Shown here: one piece after another, positions 23,284-34,613 of the stretch
Layout: each line of letters starts with the position of its first letter
Numbering within the stretch: position 1 is the stretch's first letter
Source of the DNA: Anaspis maculata
Lineage: Eukaryota > Arthropoda > Insecta > Coleoptera > Scraptiidae
Length of the DNA: 64,000 nucleotides
Reading direction: 5' to 3'
NCBI GenBank assembly: GCA_949128115.1
Contig: OX421964.1
Span: forward strand, 4,464,001-4,528,000
Made by a program: the position numbers and the translations under genes
Notes under the pieces: generated by a model
Databases searched by the model: none
The model's input: the letters and a program-made list of their open reading frames with translations, nothing else
What the model was told of the DNA's origin: nothing

Positions 23284-23439
23284 GTGAGTAATAGAGATAT
23301 GAAGCAAATGCAAGTTTCACCAATCATCCTCCAATGTTCACCTCAAGTATTCAACTCTATCGAATGCAACATTTAAAGAAAATTGTTTTCTGGTCCATCA
23401 ACCAGAAAAACAGATACTAAAATTTTCGGGAGCCCGTCG

Positions 23440-23680
23440 TAGCCCGACAGCTGTTATCCCGACACCCTTAAGTCCCGAGAGCCTGAATCCCAACACCTTA
23501 TAACGCCGACAGGGTCGGAATCCCGACCAGGCTGAAATCTTGGCAGTCCGACATCCCGACAGACAGAATCCCGACAGACGAAATTCCGATAGCCCCGAAA
23601 TCCCAACAGCCAGCCCCAAAATATCGACAGCCCCGAAGAGTCGCGATAACCCGGCAGCCCGAAATTCCGATATGTACTTC
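23440..23680. repeat. CCCGACAG degenerate minisatellite
   Basis: Short units around 'atcccgacag' or 'agccccgaaa' follow each other for about 240 bases. The same theme in inverted orientation (ctgtcgggat) occupies 26633-26790, so the two arrays face each other across 3 kb. Non-coding. Confidence 0.7.
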
Positions 23681-24492
23681 AAAAATCTGACGGAGTCAAA
23701 AGCTTACCCTGGAAAGTTGTGTACACGGACTTCGCAAGGGGAATTCGCCACAATCTCTGAAACCACAATCTTTGAACGAAACAATCTTTAACGGCGCCAG
23801 CCCTAGGAGCCGGCAGCGGGCATCCAGTCTCGTATGAAACCACTTTATAAAAAAAGTTACCTCCGGCCCTACCACCGATTCTTGATTTGAGAACAACTTG
23901 GGACATGAGGAAGCTGTACACATGGACCTCGTCAGGTACGTTCAAATAACGGTTACCCCCGGCACTACCACCGATTCTTGATTCAATAACTTGGACATGA
24001 AGAATGGACCTCGTCGGGTACGCCCGAAGGGCGGCTTTCTCCGACAATACCACTGATTTTTGATTCGACAACACTTTCTATTCTCTCGGATTTTCCGGAA
24101 AAAAGATACAGGCGGAAAACTTGTTGGTTTCCCCGGAATTATTTTCAAAGCACAATTAGTAGTTTTGCAAGGTATGTGCATGGAAACGAAATGAAAAAGT
24201 TTCTCGAAAATCGAAATTCTCCAGCGCAATGATATTTGGAACAATTAAACATAGTCAAGGAATTCTTTGAATTTTAGACGAAAAAGTTGGAAGATACGAT
24301 TCTCCACTTTTTCCCCATTTTCCGAACTGATACGTGAAGGACCATAGTTCCTATCAAAAATCGTACACAAAAGTTTCCCACCTCTGTACGTTGAAAAATT
24401 GCGAATTTTCTTTTATCTTGGATAGAAAACTTTTAAGCGTCTTTTCAGTCGCAGGTCGGATTTTATACCGGTTGGTGTCTGGAAATCGACCG

Positions 24493-25340
24493 TTAGGCCA
24501 GTCAAATTAGAACAATTTTTCCCGTTTGAGGGAAAAAACTGTTGGAGTTTTGGAAATTTGACAGTGATGTCCGGTAAGGTGATCTGTTGAACGTACTAAA
24601 AGTCCCCAACTCTACCTATTGAGCTCGAGCCACCATCTTGGAAAAATGGTCCTTCGATACAGTTTTCTGCTTATATTCCACTAATCATCGGAGATATTCA
24701 ATTGAGTTTCATAAAAAAGTCAAGGCAATAAAATAGTCCACAGAAATTGTATTATACCGATTTTTTTCCCGTATACATTGATATTAACAAAATCAACTTA
24801 ACAAAAAAATCAAAAAATAAGCGATTTTTTGCCTATGGCTAGAGATATTGTCTTCAAAATTTGTTAAGATGTTGGCAGTCTACATCAAAGCTTAACGTGA
24901 CAGTTGAGGAAAAAAAAATGCAAAAATATTTTTTTATTTTTTTTTTAAGCAAAAATTTGGTTCTCGAGTTTGACATTTCCAACAGGGCGGAGTAAAGGTT
25001 CCAATCGAACATCAATCAGTTTTGATATTTACATATTGTAAAACAAGATTTCATCAGTATTGTGCCTTCACGAGCTTCTGGAATGCTCGATATGAATTAA
25101 ACTAAAAGAATAATAGCTAAATCCAAAAAGTGTTGTCAATTGGTTTTGAAAAACATTTCGAAACAAAAGACATCAGCAAAGGATATACAGGAGGTCCAGA
25201 GGTTATTCAACTGTATATGAGCCCCATATTAATGTGCTTTATTCAAAATACTACAAAAGAATCAATCAAAATGTTAAAATATACCCTGTATAACAAAAAG
25301 TAACGACACAAAATGGAAGTAGTGAAGCATATCTTATGCC
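24493..25340. mobile_element. Single arm of the 50097-52298 palindrome family
   Basis: Starting at TTAGGCCAGTCAAAT, this stretch matches the left arm of the palindrome at 50097 over about 850 bases, including 'catactaaaagtcccca'-type sequence, 'cgagccaccatcttgg', and 'accctgtataacaaaaag'. No right arm is present here, so this copy is a half element. It sits in a gene 2 intron. No coding. Confidence 0.7.
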
Positions 25341-25666
25341 AAATAGTCCAGTCAAAATAGGTTTTGACCGGAAAGAAATTCGGAAGTTGACGAAATTTGG
25401 TGGATCGATGCAGAATTTAACGTGCAATAACATACTGAAATTCCCGAAAATTTCAATAATTGGCTTTTTTTCTAGGACCAATAGAAAAGCGTCATCCTTG
25501 TGAATTTTCGATTTTTTCTGAATAACTTGTAAACTATCACCTTTAGAACACAAAAACCAGCAAAGCAAATGTAGCGCGTTAAATTATCAAGAGATCAGTA
25601 TCAAATTCATCACTTTGTGGTTAATAGTCTACGAGATACAGCGTCTGCTAGAACGCAGTGAAAATG

Positions 25667-26632
25667 ACTCAAAATTTATTTCCGGATTTTACGTAACAAT
25701 TTGCATAGTGTCAGTTCAAGGGCTGTAACGTGGACAGCAAATGTGCGGATTTCAGTGTGTTTCACAATCTTGGAAAGTTAATTCAACATTTGGTATCACA
25801 CTTTTGTCTAGAAGTCGCCAACTTCAAAATGGTACTTTTCCTCGACCTTTCAAATTTATACTTGAAGTTCCGAAGAATCCCCAAAAATCGATTATTTTCA
25901 TACCATACCATTTGCTTAATTTCCCAAGTATGGAAAAACCATCTGGAGAATATGTGAAGGATTAAATACCAAAAAAATAACATGTTTCAGAATCTTTTTC
26001 CTAGTGATGGTTCCTGAGGTATATGGGTTAAAAGACTAAACCGACCTACTTGAAAAAAACTTTGGTAGTTTGGACACTAACTGCTGGATACTGTACGAAC
26101 CTTGCATTTTAGGTGTAAGATGCCACTTGGCAGACGTGGAAAGTACATAAGTATATTCACTACGTCTGCTGAGTGGCATTTTGTATCATCAAATGCAAGG
26201 TCCGTACAGTATTCAGCAGTTAGTGTCCGGACTACCTATCTTTTTCTCCAAATAGGTCGTTTTAGTCTTTCAACCCATACAACTCAGGAACCATCACTGG
26301 GAAAAACATTCTGAAACATCCTATGGTTTTGATATCCAATTCTTCACATATTTCCTGGATGGTTTTGCTCTACTTGGAAAAGTAGGCGAATGGCATGGTA
26401 TCAAAATAATCGATCTTTGGGGATTCTTCGGGACTTCAAGTATCGATTTCAAAGGTTGAGGAAAAGTACCATTTTGAAGTTGGCGACTTCTGGACAAAAG
26501 TGTGATACCGAATGTTGATTGGCTTTCCAAAAATGTGAAACACGTTGAAATCCGCACATTTTCTATCAACGTTACAGCCCCTGAACTGGCACTATGCAAA
26601 TGGTTACGTAAAATCCGGAAATAAATTTTGAG
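25667..26632. mobile_element. Palindromic element of 0.97 kb
   Basis: The left end (ACTCAAAATTTATTTCCGGA) is matched inverted at the right end, and arms pair along almost the whole length: for example 'ttgcattttaggtgtaagat' pairs around a centre near 26145. A transcript through it would fold into a hairpin of about 480 pairs. No transposase is present. Confidence 0.75.
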
Positions 26633-26790
26633 TTCGCGTGTGTCGCGATTTATTCTGTCGGGATATTGGCTTTGTCGGGATATCGCACTGTTAGGATTTC
26701 GGCCTTGTCGGGATTTTGACCCTGTCGGTGTTATGGTGTGTCGGCACTTAGGCTGTCGGGATTTTAGAGCGTCGGGATTACGGCTGTCGG
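26633..26790. repeat. Inverted partner of the CCCGACAG minisatellite
   Basis: Units such as 'tgtcgggatattggctt' and 'ttgtcgggattttgacc' are the complement of those at 23440-23680. Confidence 0.7.
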
Positions 26791-26963
26791 CCTCACATAC
26801 TAAACCCGAAAGGTGGCAAGGCATAAGAAATGAGTGAAGGGAAAGTGCAAAAACACAACGAAGGCAGGTTACCGGCTTCCGGCAGTCGGCGCCGACAGTC
26901 CACATTTCTTCAAATATGAGCCACCTGCTAATCAACGTCTCAAAGTCTCTGATCGCTTCTCTT

Positions 26964-27486
26964 GAGGGGTTTTCTGATGCGACTGAAAAATTTCTTAGCG
27001 GGAATCGGTTGAATTTGATTTTTTTCTCCAACAAGCAACTCTTCCAAAGAGAAAATCTACGGGCATCCCATCAAATTTCCAAAATTTCCAAAAAAATTAG
27101 AACATTTTTTATTTCAATTCCTAGAAATTGAAAAGTAGCTGGCAACGCACATACATCTTTTTTCAAGAAAGTCGTATGCGTGAAGTCCCGTAGACATGAA
27201 AAAGTGAATTAGTAGAAACCATTTTTGGTACTTTTTTCTTGGAAATAAAAAATCCAAATTTGATTTGCGACTTTCTTGAAGATAAGTGTATGCGCGTTGT
27301 TGCCTAGTTTTAGTAGGTTTGAAATTTAAAAAAATCAAAATGGGGAAAATTTCAATTGTTTTTTCCGAAATTTCGAAAATTTGATAGCTACCACATTCTC
27401 TCTTTGGAGGAGTTTCTACTTGTAGGAAAAATCAAAATAAAACCGACTTCCGTCAACAATTTTTTTAGTCGCATCAGAAACCTCTT
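26964..27486. mobile_element. Short inverted-repeat element upstream of gene 2 Q exon
   Basis: GAGGGGTTTTCTGATGCGAC at the left pairs with the complement GTCGCATCAGAAACCTC at the right. Inner blocks (aagaaagtcgtatgcgtg against gcgactttcttg-like sequence) also pair around a centre near 27220. It ends about 85 bases before the Q exon. Confidence 0.65.
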
Positions 27487-27571
27487 AACTGCTCAACTTC
27501 AACCGTCGATATTAACGTTATCTAACAAACAAGCACCTGTTGAAATTTTGTATGGGTTTTATATTCAACAG

Positions 27572-28009
27572 CAAATCCAGCAGTTGCAGAGGCAGTTCGT
27601 AGAACTGCTCCAACATATGCCGCAACTGGAGAAGCAGCAGCAGCTACAGCAGGGACTGAAGCAGCTACAGCTAGAGCAGCAACTAACGCAACAGCAACTA
27701 GCGCAGCAGGAACTTAGACATCAGCAGCAAGAAATACAGCAACAACTGAAACAGCAGCAACAGGTGCAGCAACTCGAGTTGCAACCGAATCAGGAACCAA
27801 GACAGCAGGAACTGCAGCAGCAACTAGTGCAGCTGCAGCTGCTGCAGGGGATAAGTCGGCAGCTGAAGCAGCAACTGATTCAGCGGCAACAAAATCAGCC
27901 ACAACTACGGCAGCCTCAACTGAAACGTCAAGTGAAAAAGCTGCAACAGCTACTGACGCAACTACAGCTGGTTCAAGATCCATTTGGCGCGTCACGGGAA
28001 CAGCTTCAC
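27572..28009 (+). CDS. Gene 2, class Q exon (146 codons)
   Basis: Acceptor TATATTCAACAG, donor CTTCAC|GTAAGT, phase 0. Starts QIQQLQRQFVELLQHMPQLE and continues with Gln/Leu repeats ending in DPFGASREQLH. It is the shortest of the three Q exons (232 and 192 codons in genes 1 and 3), through loss of internal repeats. Upstream sequence 'ctcaacttcaaccgtcg' is shared with the other Q exons. The preceding exon in phase is at 22123 and the next is the T exon at 28282. A glutamine-rich amphipathic helix, probably extracellular given the signal exon, is the best description. Confidence 0.68.
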
Positions 28010-28281
28010 GTAAGTAGAAATATGATACAGCTTCAGCTTGCGTATGAGCAGCGTATGAGCCGTTTTGATTAAAGTCGACAATTAAATAATTGATGGCGTT
28101 TTTGACTGGCCAGAACGGACCCAGTTCAGCTTGAGAACCGCTATCACTGATTGGGCAAAGAATTTTGAGAACCAATCGAATCTCCTGATTTTGGAGCCGA
28201 ACTGGTTCGGTTCTATCGACTCGAAAACGGTATATCAGTCATGGTTCAGTGATATTTACGTTGCGACTGTGATTTTTCCAG

Positions 28282-28296
28282 GTTTCTCTCCCGTAG
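28282..28296 (+). CDS. Gene 2, terminal exon T with immediate stop
   Basis: After GTGATTTTTCCAG the phase-0 frame is VSLP then TAG (28294-28296). Gene 3 has TGG at this codon. The rest of the exon is still recognisable (cacgccgccactcc) and the poly(A) signal AATAAA at 28417-28422 is kept, so transcription may persist with a shortened end. Other frames of the exon are open but do not fit the Q exon donor. Confidence 0.45.
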   Translation, partial: VSLP

Positions 28297-29029
28297 CTCA
28301 ACCCACCCCAAGTAGTTCATACAGCAGGCACGCCGCCACTCCCAGATGTTGTTGGTTGATACGTCTCAACATCTTGGTCAAAAACATCGCAACTGTGCAA
28401 ACTGCTATCTTCGTGAATAAACGCAATGAACCAACATCTGTGACTTTGCTCCGTTGATTTCACATGGATTATTCAGTGAATAAATTCCCTTGTAAAATAC
28501 TGTATTTCAAATGTTTCAAAATCCTGTCTTAAGTTCTGTTTTTCAAAGTCCGGCAGAAATTTGACACTGAAGAGAGTTGGACAGTGGTGTTTTACTTACT
28601 TCAACCCGCCTTTTCAGGAGCGAAATGTTGGTGGTTGCCTACACTGTTACTTCAGATGAGTATGATGCTGAAAAGGTGGGTACCTACCTATAATGTGGTC
28701 TGTGTCACCCCACCCACCGTCAGATCTGGGACTAGATAACTATGGAATAATCTAGATAAAAACGATAATAGATAATTTAGATAACTGGAATGAAATTATC
28801 CAGATAGCGATGTGAAATAAAAAAAAATTTCTTATCTAGATAATACATAAAAGAATTCCAGAATATCAATTCCCTTTATTTGTTCTTTTGTACATCGTAC
28901 ATGATTGCCTAAAAGGCGTGTCTGTCTAAATATCTGTGGATGAATTTCAGATAAATTTCCATTCTCTACAACACTGGTGAATGATATTCATTTCACTGTA
29001 CCAGTTCAAAGTTCATACTTCTTACCTAG

Positions 29030-31980
29030 TATGAACTGCTCAACGATTGAAGTGAGCCACTCGAAAATTTCGCTTCATTTTGAATGAAAATGTCCCAGGA
29101 AAAAATCAACCGATTTTTAAAAAAGCATCAGTATTTTTGGATAGCCCAATCTTTTGTCGACTAAACCCGTTTATTGCTGATGAGAATGACAGCTGCATCC
29201 AAGATATACGGGGTAGTCATTAAACTAGTGTCAAAATGGTCCATTTCAAACAGCGTGCTCCTCGTGTCCTAACGTGAAAAAAGTCGTAGATTTTTTCAGA
29301 TTGCACTTTTTAGCCCAGGCGCCAGGGAAAATAATTAGGAAATAATTGTTTCCTGGCTGGAAACTAGCTTAAAACGATCTGTGTAGCTTAGGTTTTGACA
29401 TACTAGTTTCCCCTCTTTCGGAAATGTCGGCGTCATGTCGCCATCATCAACAAGAAGTGCCCAGCGTGGTTTTTGCCGAATATCTTGATTTTGGGTCATC
29501 TGACAGCAAAAGATGTAAGGAGTCATTTTGAAGCCTATAAAATTCCCTACAGTTTGGTTTTTAAATCAATTTTCTGCGACCTATGGTCTTTAAGATAGAG
29601 CTTCTGGAAGCGAGAGTCATTGTCGTGAAAGCTCCATGGCCACTTGACTAGAAAAACTAAAATGTCGATGTGACAAACAAATTTCAAAATGAGATTACTC
29701 GAGAATTCTTCATGCTATAGTTGCAATGATGATCTCAAACTCTTCCTCTTGAACCGTAGATTACGAATATTGAAAAGTCGAAAACGTCACATTGTACATA
29801 TACAGGGTGTACTACGGGAATAAAACCAGAACAGAGAAATTTGACATATTTCTTCGATTTAGCCTATGTGAAACTCTAAGCACTTATCACGAGTCCAATA
29901 TCAATATGCATTGCTCTGTAAGCTCCACTTGATACACTTAAGAGGTGATCAGCTCACAGCCTTCCTGTGAAATGTTTTGAAGGCCCTCTGAAATCATCAA
30001 AATTTACAGTACCACGAAATGTATGTAACAGTATATCATATACCAAGGAACCAAAGTGAATTTTTGATCCTTTGGGTGAAGTTTGTTGCTCGAGGGCCCT
30101 TTGGGTCCAAATCCCCAAATTAAAAATTCACTTTGATTCTTTGGTATATAATATGCTGTTATATACATTCCTTGGTACTGTAAATTTTTAATATTTTGAT
30201 GATTTCAGAGGGCCTTCAAAACATTTTACAGTGAAGCCGTGAGTTGACCACTTCTTTATTGTATTAAGTGAAGCTTATAGAGCAAATCCATATTGATATT
30301 GGACTCGTGTCAGGTGCTTAGAGTGTCGCATATAGGCTAAATCGAAGAAATATGTACAATTTATCAGATCTGATTTGATTCCCTCAGTACACCCTGTATA
30401 TGTACAATGTGACGTTTTTGACTTTTCTATATTCGTAATCAACGGTTCAAGAGAAAGAGTTGAAGACCATCACCGCACTATAGCATGAAGGATTCTCAAG
30501 AAATCTCATTTTGAAATTTTTTTGTCACATCGACATTATAGTTTTTCGAGTCAAGTGGCCATGGAGTTTTTACGACAATGCCTCTCGCTTCCAGAAGCTC
30601 TATCTCAAAAACCATAGATCGCAGAAAGGTCATTCAAAAACTATTCCGTAGGGAATTTCATTGGTTTCAAAATGACTTCTCATATCTTTTGCTGTCAGAT
30701 GGCCCAAAATTAAGATACTCGGCAAAAACCACGCTGGTGCACTTCTTGTCGATGATGGCGACATGACGCCGACATTTCCGAAAGGGGGGAAATTAGTATG
30801 TCGAAATCTAAGCTACACAGATCGTTTTAAGCTAGTTTCCAGCCAGGAAACAATTATTCTCTTATTGAGCTGATTCTTGCTCCCTGGCGCCTGGGCTATT
30901 TTGGAAAGCCGACATCAACATCTCGAAACAGTTTTGAAATTTTGATCGTATGTTTTCCAATTTTTTTCCAAGAAGTATCTATGCATTTTTTGATGCCGGG
31001 ACTTTTATTGTTCACGTTCTCCACAGAAATTTGAGAGAAATGCATGATTCATAGTCAAAACGTTTCCATTTGGGAATTAGGAAGAAGAAAGAAGATAACC
31101 TCTTCTCTTCCAGTATTGAAGTCACTCGTTCTTGGTTGAAAAAAAACGGTGAGAAGAATACAAAAAAAAATCTCAGGGGTTTGAAAAGATACATTTTTTT
31201 TTTCAATATTGACATCAACGATGAATTTCTGTTGCCAAAAAAGACGACAATGCCCGTAATCGTGGACGCATTGCCTGCCTTAAGTCCTGCACCCTTAGAT
31301 GAAGCCTCCTACAAAAACAGCAATATCAATAGGGTTGACACGCTACCAGTGCAACTTATCACGCACTCGTATGGGATAATTTAATCTTCACTCATTCCGT
31401 ATCGATGAAAGTGTCGAAAACTACTGCAACAAGTTACAGAATTGTTCAAGAGGGTTCGAAGGGTCACAAAGGGGTAGCGCCATCGAGGGTCATTGTAGTC
31501 AAAATTCTTCATCAGAAACGTTTTGACTATGAATCATGATCATGACTCTCTCTCAAATTTCAGTGGAGAATGTGAACAATCATTGTCCCGGCATCAAAAA
31601 ATGCATACTCCCATAAACAAAATTGAGTCTTTTGTAAAACAAGATACGATCAAAATTCCAAAATCATTTCGAGATGTTGATGTAGGCTTCTCGAAAGTGC
31701 AATCAGGAAAAATCCAAGTCTACGATTTTTTTCACGCTAGAGGCACGCTGTCAAAAATGGACCATTTTGACACTAGTTTAATGACCACCCTGTAAATCAT
31801 GGAAGCAGCTGTCATTCTTCTCAGCAATAAACAAGTTCAGTAGTCAAAAGATGAGGCTATCTATCAATACTGCCTTTTTGAAAGTCGATTAATTTTTTGC
31901 TGAGATATTCTTATTCAAAGTATAGCGAAATTTTCGAGGAAATTTTCGAGTGGCTCACTTCAACCGTTGAGCAGTTTATG
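29030..31980. mobile_element. Giant palindrome of about 2.95 kb
   Basis: Outer ends 'tgaactgctcaacgattgaa' and 'ttcaaccgttgagcagttta' pair inverted. Further pairs run inward: 'tcattaaactagtgtcaaaa' with its complement near 31770, 'gcccaggcgccaggg' (29313) with 'ccctggcgcctgggc' (30882), and TACAGGGTG (29812) with CACCCTGTA (30389), meeting at a centre near 30090. The right arm is longer by about 0.8 kb (30900-31690), and that extra block has its own inverted ends (gacatcaacatctcga against tcgagatgttgatgta). No transposase-like frame. Confidence 0.75.
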
Positions 31981-32256
31981 AGAAGAATGTTGACTTTTAG
32001 CGAGGGGTTTACCACCTGAAAAAAAATGTGTACACCAAAATCGCCAATTGCCCGAAAATAACCTAAAGCTAACTTTACATTGAGCAACAATTGCGTGCAA
32101 TTGTTGCATGCAACTGTTGCACGCAACAGAATTGCCTAGTCTAAAACAAAATTGCATGCAACCGTGAATATGTTGTAATTTTGTTGCGTGCAACTTGCAA
32201 TTTGTCACTAGATTTTTGTTGTTTGGTGTGCAAAGAAAAATGAATGGAAACAGGGG

Positions 32257-32500
32257 CTGAGAAAGTACTAGGAAAAGATCAATTCGGGTTTAGACGAAAT
32301 AGGGGAACACGTGAGGCCATTTTAGCTTCACGAGTTTTACTAGAAAAAACAATATGGAAGGCGTCGTCTCCATAGGTTTTGTGATTGTGGATTAGGAAAA
32401 AGCCTTTGGTAATGTAAAATAAGGAAAGATGTTCGAAATCCTCAAAACGGCAGGGATAAAATACAGAAATAGAAGACACGAGAATACAGATTGAAAACGA
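32257..32500 (+). pseudogene. Reverse transcriptase relic (LINE)
   Basis: Translation with stops gives EKVLGKDQFGFRRNRGTREA, then a piece ending in EKAFGNVK and 'MFEILKTAGIKYRNRR', matching the order of RT blocks (QFGFRxNRGTREAI, LEKAFDNV) in LINE elements. At least two in-frame stops are present. It lies inside the Harbinger-like element, so it was inserted or captured there. Confidence 0.55.
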
Positions 32501-32545
32501 AGAGGTATAAAGAAAGTCGCGAATTTCTGCTATTTGGGCAGTCAC

Positions 32546-32833
32546 TCAGGGTGGTAGGAATAGGAGGGACACTGAGCAAAGAATAGCACAAGGCCGAATC
32601 GCTTTCAACAAAAAGAAACCACTCTTATGTTCAGGAACGATAAATTTAGCAGTTTGGAATTTCGTCCATCCGCAGAAAATTTTCAGAGGCTGTTTATATT
32701 CTTGAGCCAGCTCGTTCTGCACGAGATGCAAAGACCCTTTCGATGATCTCCTATCAAGCCACGGCTTCACACACCACCTCCTTGGGCGACAGTGTTCTTC
32801 GCCAAAAACGGCAGCGCCCAGCAAGGACGGCAT
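32546..32833 (-). pseudogene. N-terminal fragment of Harbinger-type transposase
   Basis: The minus frame from ATG at 32831-32833 encodes PRRWCVKPWLDRRSSKG followed by a LVQNELAQE-like helix, resembling the conserved start of PIF/Harbinger nucleases (RRWWVRPWL.RR...G....L..EL). The DDE catalytic part is missing. Fits the element's TAA target duplication. An exon fragment rather than a functional gene. Confidence 0.5.
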
Positions 32834-33499
32834 CCATTATTATTGCTGCCATCATTTGACGTTTTTTGATAACTTGGAGTTTCCAATTTCAATTTCCAAT
32901 TGTTTTTCTTACTTTGGTTGGTAGGATCTAGTTCATATCACTCAACAAAATTGCATAGATTTGTTGCGTAATGTAAAGCGTCAAAAAGTCGCACGTGCAA
33001 CATCGTTGCGCGCAATTGTTGCAGTCAACCGTTGCATGCAACAGTTGCAGTAAAATTGCCCAATGTAAAGTTAGCTTAAATTGCCAGAAAATTGCCACAA
33101 TTGCCAAAAAACAGCCACAAAATTGCTAGGAAATTGCCACAAATTTGCTCACGGCTGTACACTAAAATTGAGAAGTGGTTAACTCCTCGACTTTTGGGGT
33201 TTTCTGTGGCTTTTCAAAGTCTGCTCGAATCGGATTTCAATGGGAAACCCTTGAAGCTATCCAGATGAAATTATTCATCCGTATCGATTGGGGGCAATGG
33301 AAAAAGTGACACTAAATTGGTCAATTATATTGAATAACTCCTTACTATAATCTAAAAAATTAATATATTGAATTATGAAGAAATACTGTTGCTTTGAGAA
33401 CATGCTGGAATATTCAATAGAAGTCAAAGTAGATAACTAACATCTTAAAGTTGTCAAGATAGATATGTGAAAACCTGTTGTGAGTTGGCATTTGATCGT

Positions 33500-33813
33500 G
33501 ATAATTTTCTTCAAATAAAAGCGATTGCTCCATTCTCATTCCTTTGGCTCATATCAAAATCGACAGGTACTTCGCTCTGCAATACGTTTTAGCACACGTA
33601 TAACAACAATAATTGAGAATCACTAATCCACGCTTCATATTTTGATGACTGATATATTTATTCCTTTGATTGTTACAACAAAGTGCTTACTCACAAGCAG
33701 TTGCACTAAACATTGTTTTTTTTTATGCTTTGAGCTGTATCCATTTCTAGCAACTATACCTACGATTTTTATGTAAATGAAAAACATTTGGTCCAACGAC
33801 AAAAGAAGTCAAC
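33500..33813 (+). promoter_or_regulatory. Gene 3 upstream block conserved with genes 2 and 4
   Basis: Shares 'aaataaaagcgattgctcca', 'tctgcaatacgttttagcac' and 'cacaagcagttgcactaaac' with gene 2 in the same order and spacing. Core at 33571-33592 is 243 bases before the ATG. Sequence is about as conserved as the signal exon itself. Start site not identified. Confidence 0.5.
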
Positions 33814-33861
33814 ATGAGGATAATCATAGTGGTAGCCTCCGTCTTGGCCGTAACAATGGCG
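33814..33861 (+). CDS. Gene 3, signal-peptide exon
   Basis: ATG gives MRIIIVVASVLAVTMA, then the donor GCG|GTAAGA: 16 codons, phase 0, same as gene 2. A Lys-to-Arg change and a few hydrophobic swaps leave a standard secretion signal ending in Ala. The following intron is about 12.8 kb because it contains two palindromes and the nested LTR/hAT insertions. The next exon in phase is at 46645. Confidence 0.62.
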
Positions 33862-34071
33862 GTAAGATGATTTTGATCATATTTCGTAAAATACTTGTTT
33901 GTGGCCCGCGGTTGGTAGCGGTTGAAGGGAAGGATTAATAAAACTTCGGCAATTCACTTTGCGTCTTTACACTCCGACCCTCGAGCTAACACTTCTACGT
34001 ACCAGATACAGCCCGTTTCCTCCCCGTTTTACAGCGCGCTCTTGCACGTTCTTTTGTCAAATATGCATTTG

Positions 34072-34386
34072 AGGACGAAGTTGAATTGGTAGGATAAGCG
34101 TTGCGGGATCAATTCCTGTGGGTTTATTCCTTGACAGAATCTCACCATTCAGGTCTCCTTCGGAAGCGACAAAGATGTAGGTACTTTGGTTCGAGCCTAT
34201 TAGCATTTCCAAAATCGAGAAATACTCTTTTTGATTTCTGGATTTTGGAAATGCTAATGGCCTCAAACCAAAGTACTTTCTTGTAGCTTTAGAAAGAGAC
34301 CTGAATGGTGAGACTGTGTTGAGGAATAAACCCACAGGAATTGATTCCACAACGCTTATTTCACCAATAAAATTCAACTCCGTCCT
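34072..34386. mobile_element. Small inverted-repeat element in the first intron of gene 3
   Basis: 'aggacgaagttgaattggta' at the left pairs with the complement ending 'ttcaactccgtcctt' at the right. 'gatcaattcctgtgggttta' also pairs. Total 315 bases with a centre near 34229. MITE-like; no coding. Confidence 0.75.
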
Positions 34387-34613
34387 TAAAATTTACAGCA
34401 CTAGCCAGCCATTCAACGTGCGTAGCTGAAGATATTCTACTACGAGCTTAGAACTTACTAGCTAATCAAGAATACCTATCCTTACTTGAAAATAGTCACT
34501 TCTGAATGATTGACCTCTACAAACTTTTGTGGAATTATGACTAAATATGTGAACATCCAATGCCCGTTCCTAAACTTGTGAATATGGATATTTTTCACCT
34601 GATTTTGACAATC

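Larger units (their letters stand above)
32067..33076 (-). mobile_element. PIF/Harbinger-like DNA transposon, defective
   Basis: Terminal inverted repeats AGCTAACTTTACATTGAGCAA (left) and its near-complement (right) are flanked by TAA on both sides (32064-32066 and 33077-33079), the 3-bp TWA duplication known for PIF/Harbinger. Subterminal zones are full of GTTGCATGCAAC-type palindromes. It carries a fragment of a Harbinger-type nuclease on the minus strand and a reverse transcriptase relic on the + strand. At 1,010 bases it cannot be autonomous. Confidence 0.68.

Noticed and set aside
34035..34088. Possible second exon of gene 3 (CGCGCTCTTGC… to TTG|GTAGG)
   Set aside because: Half of it lies in the arm of the inverted-repeat element at 34072-34386, and gene 2 has no counterpart.
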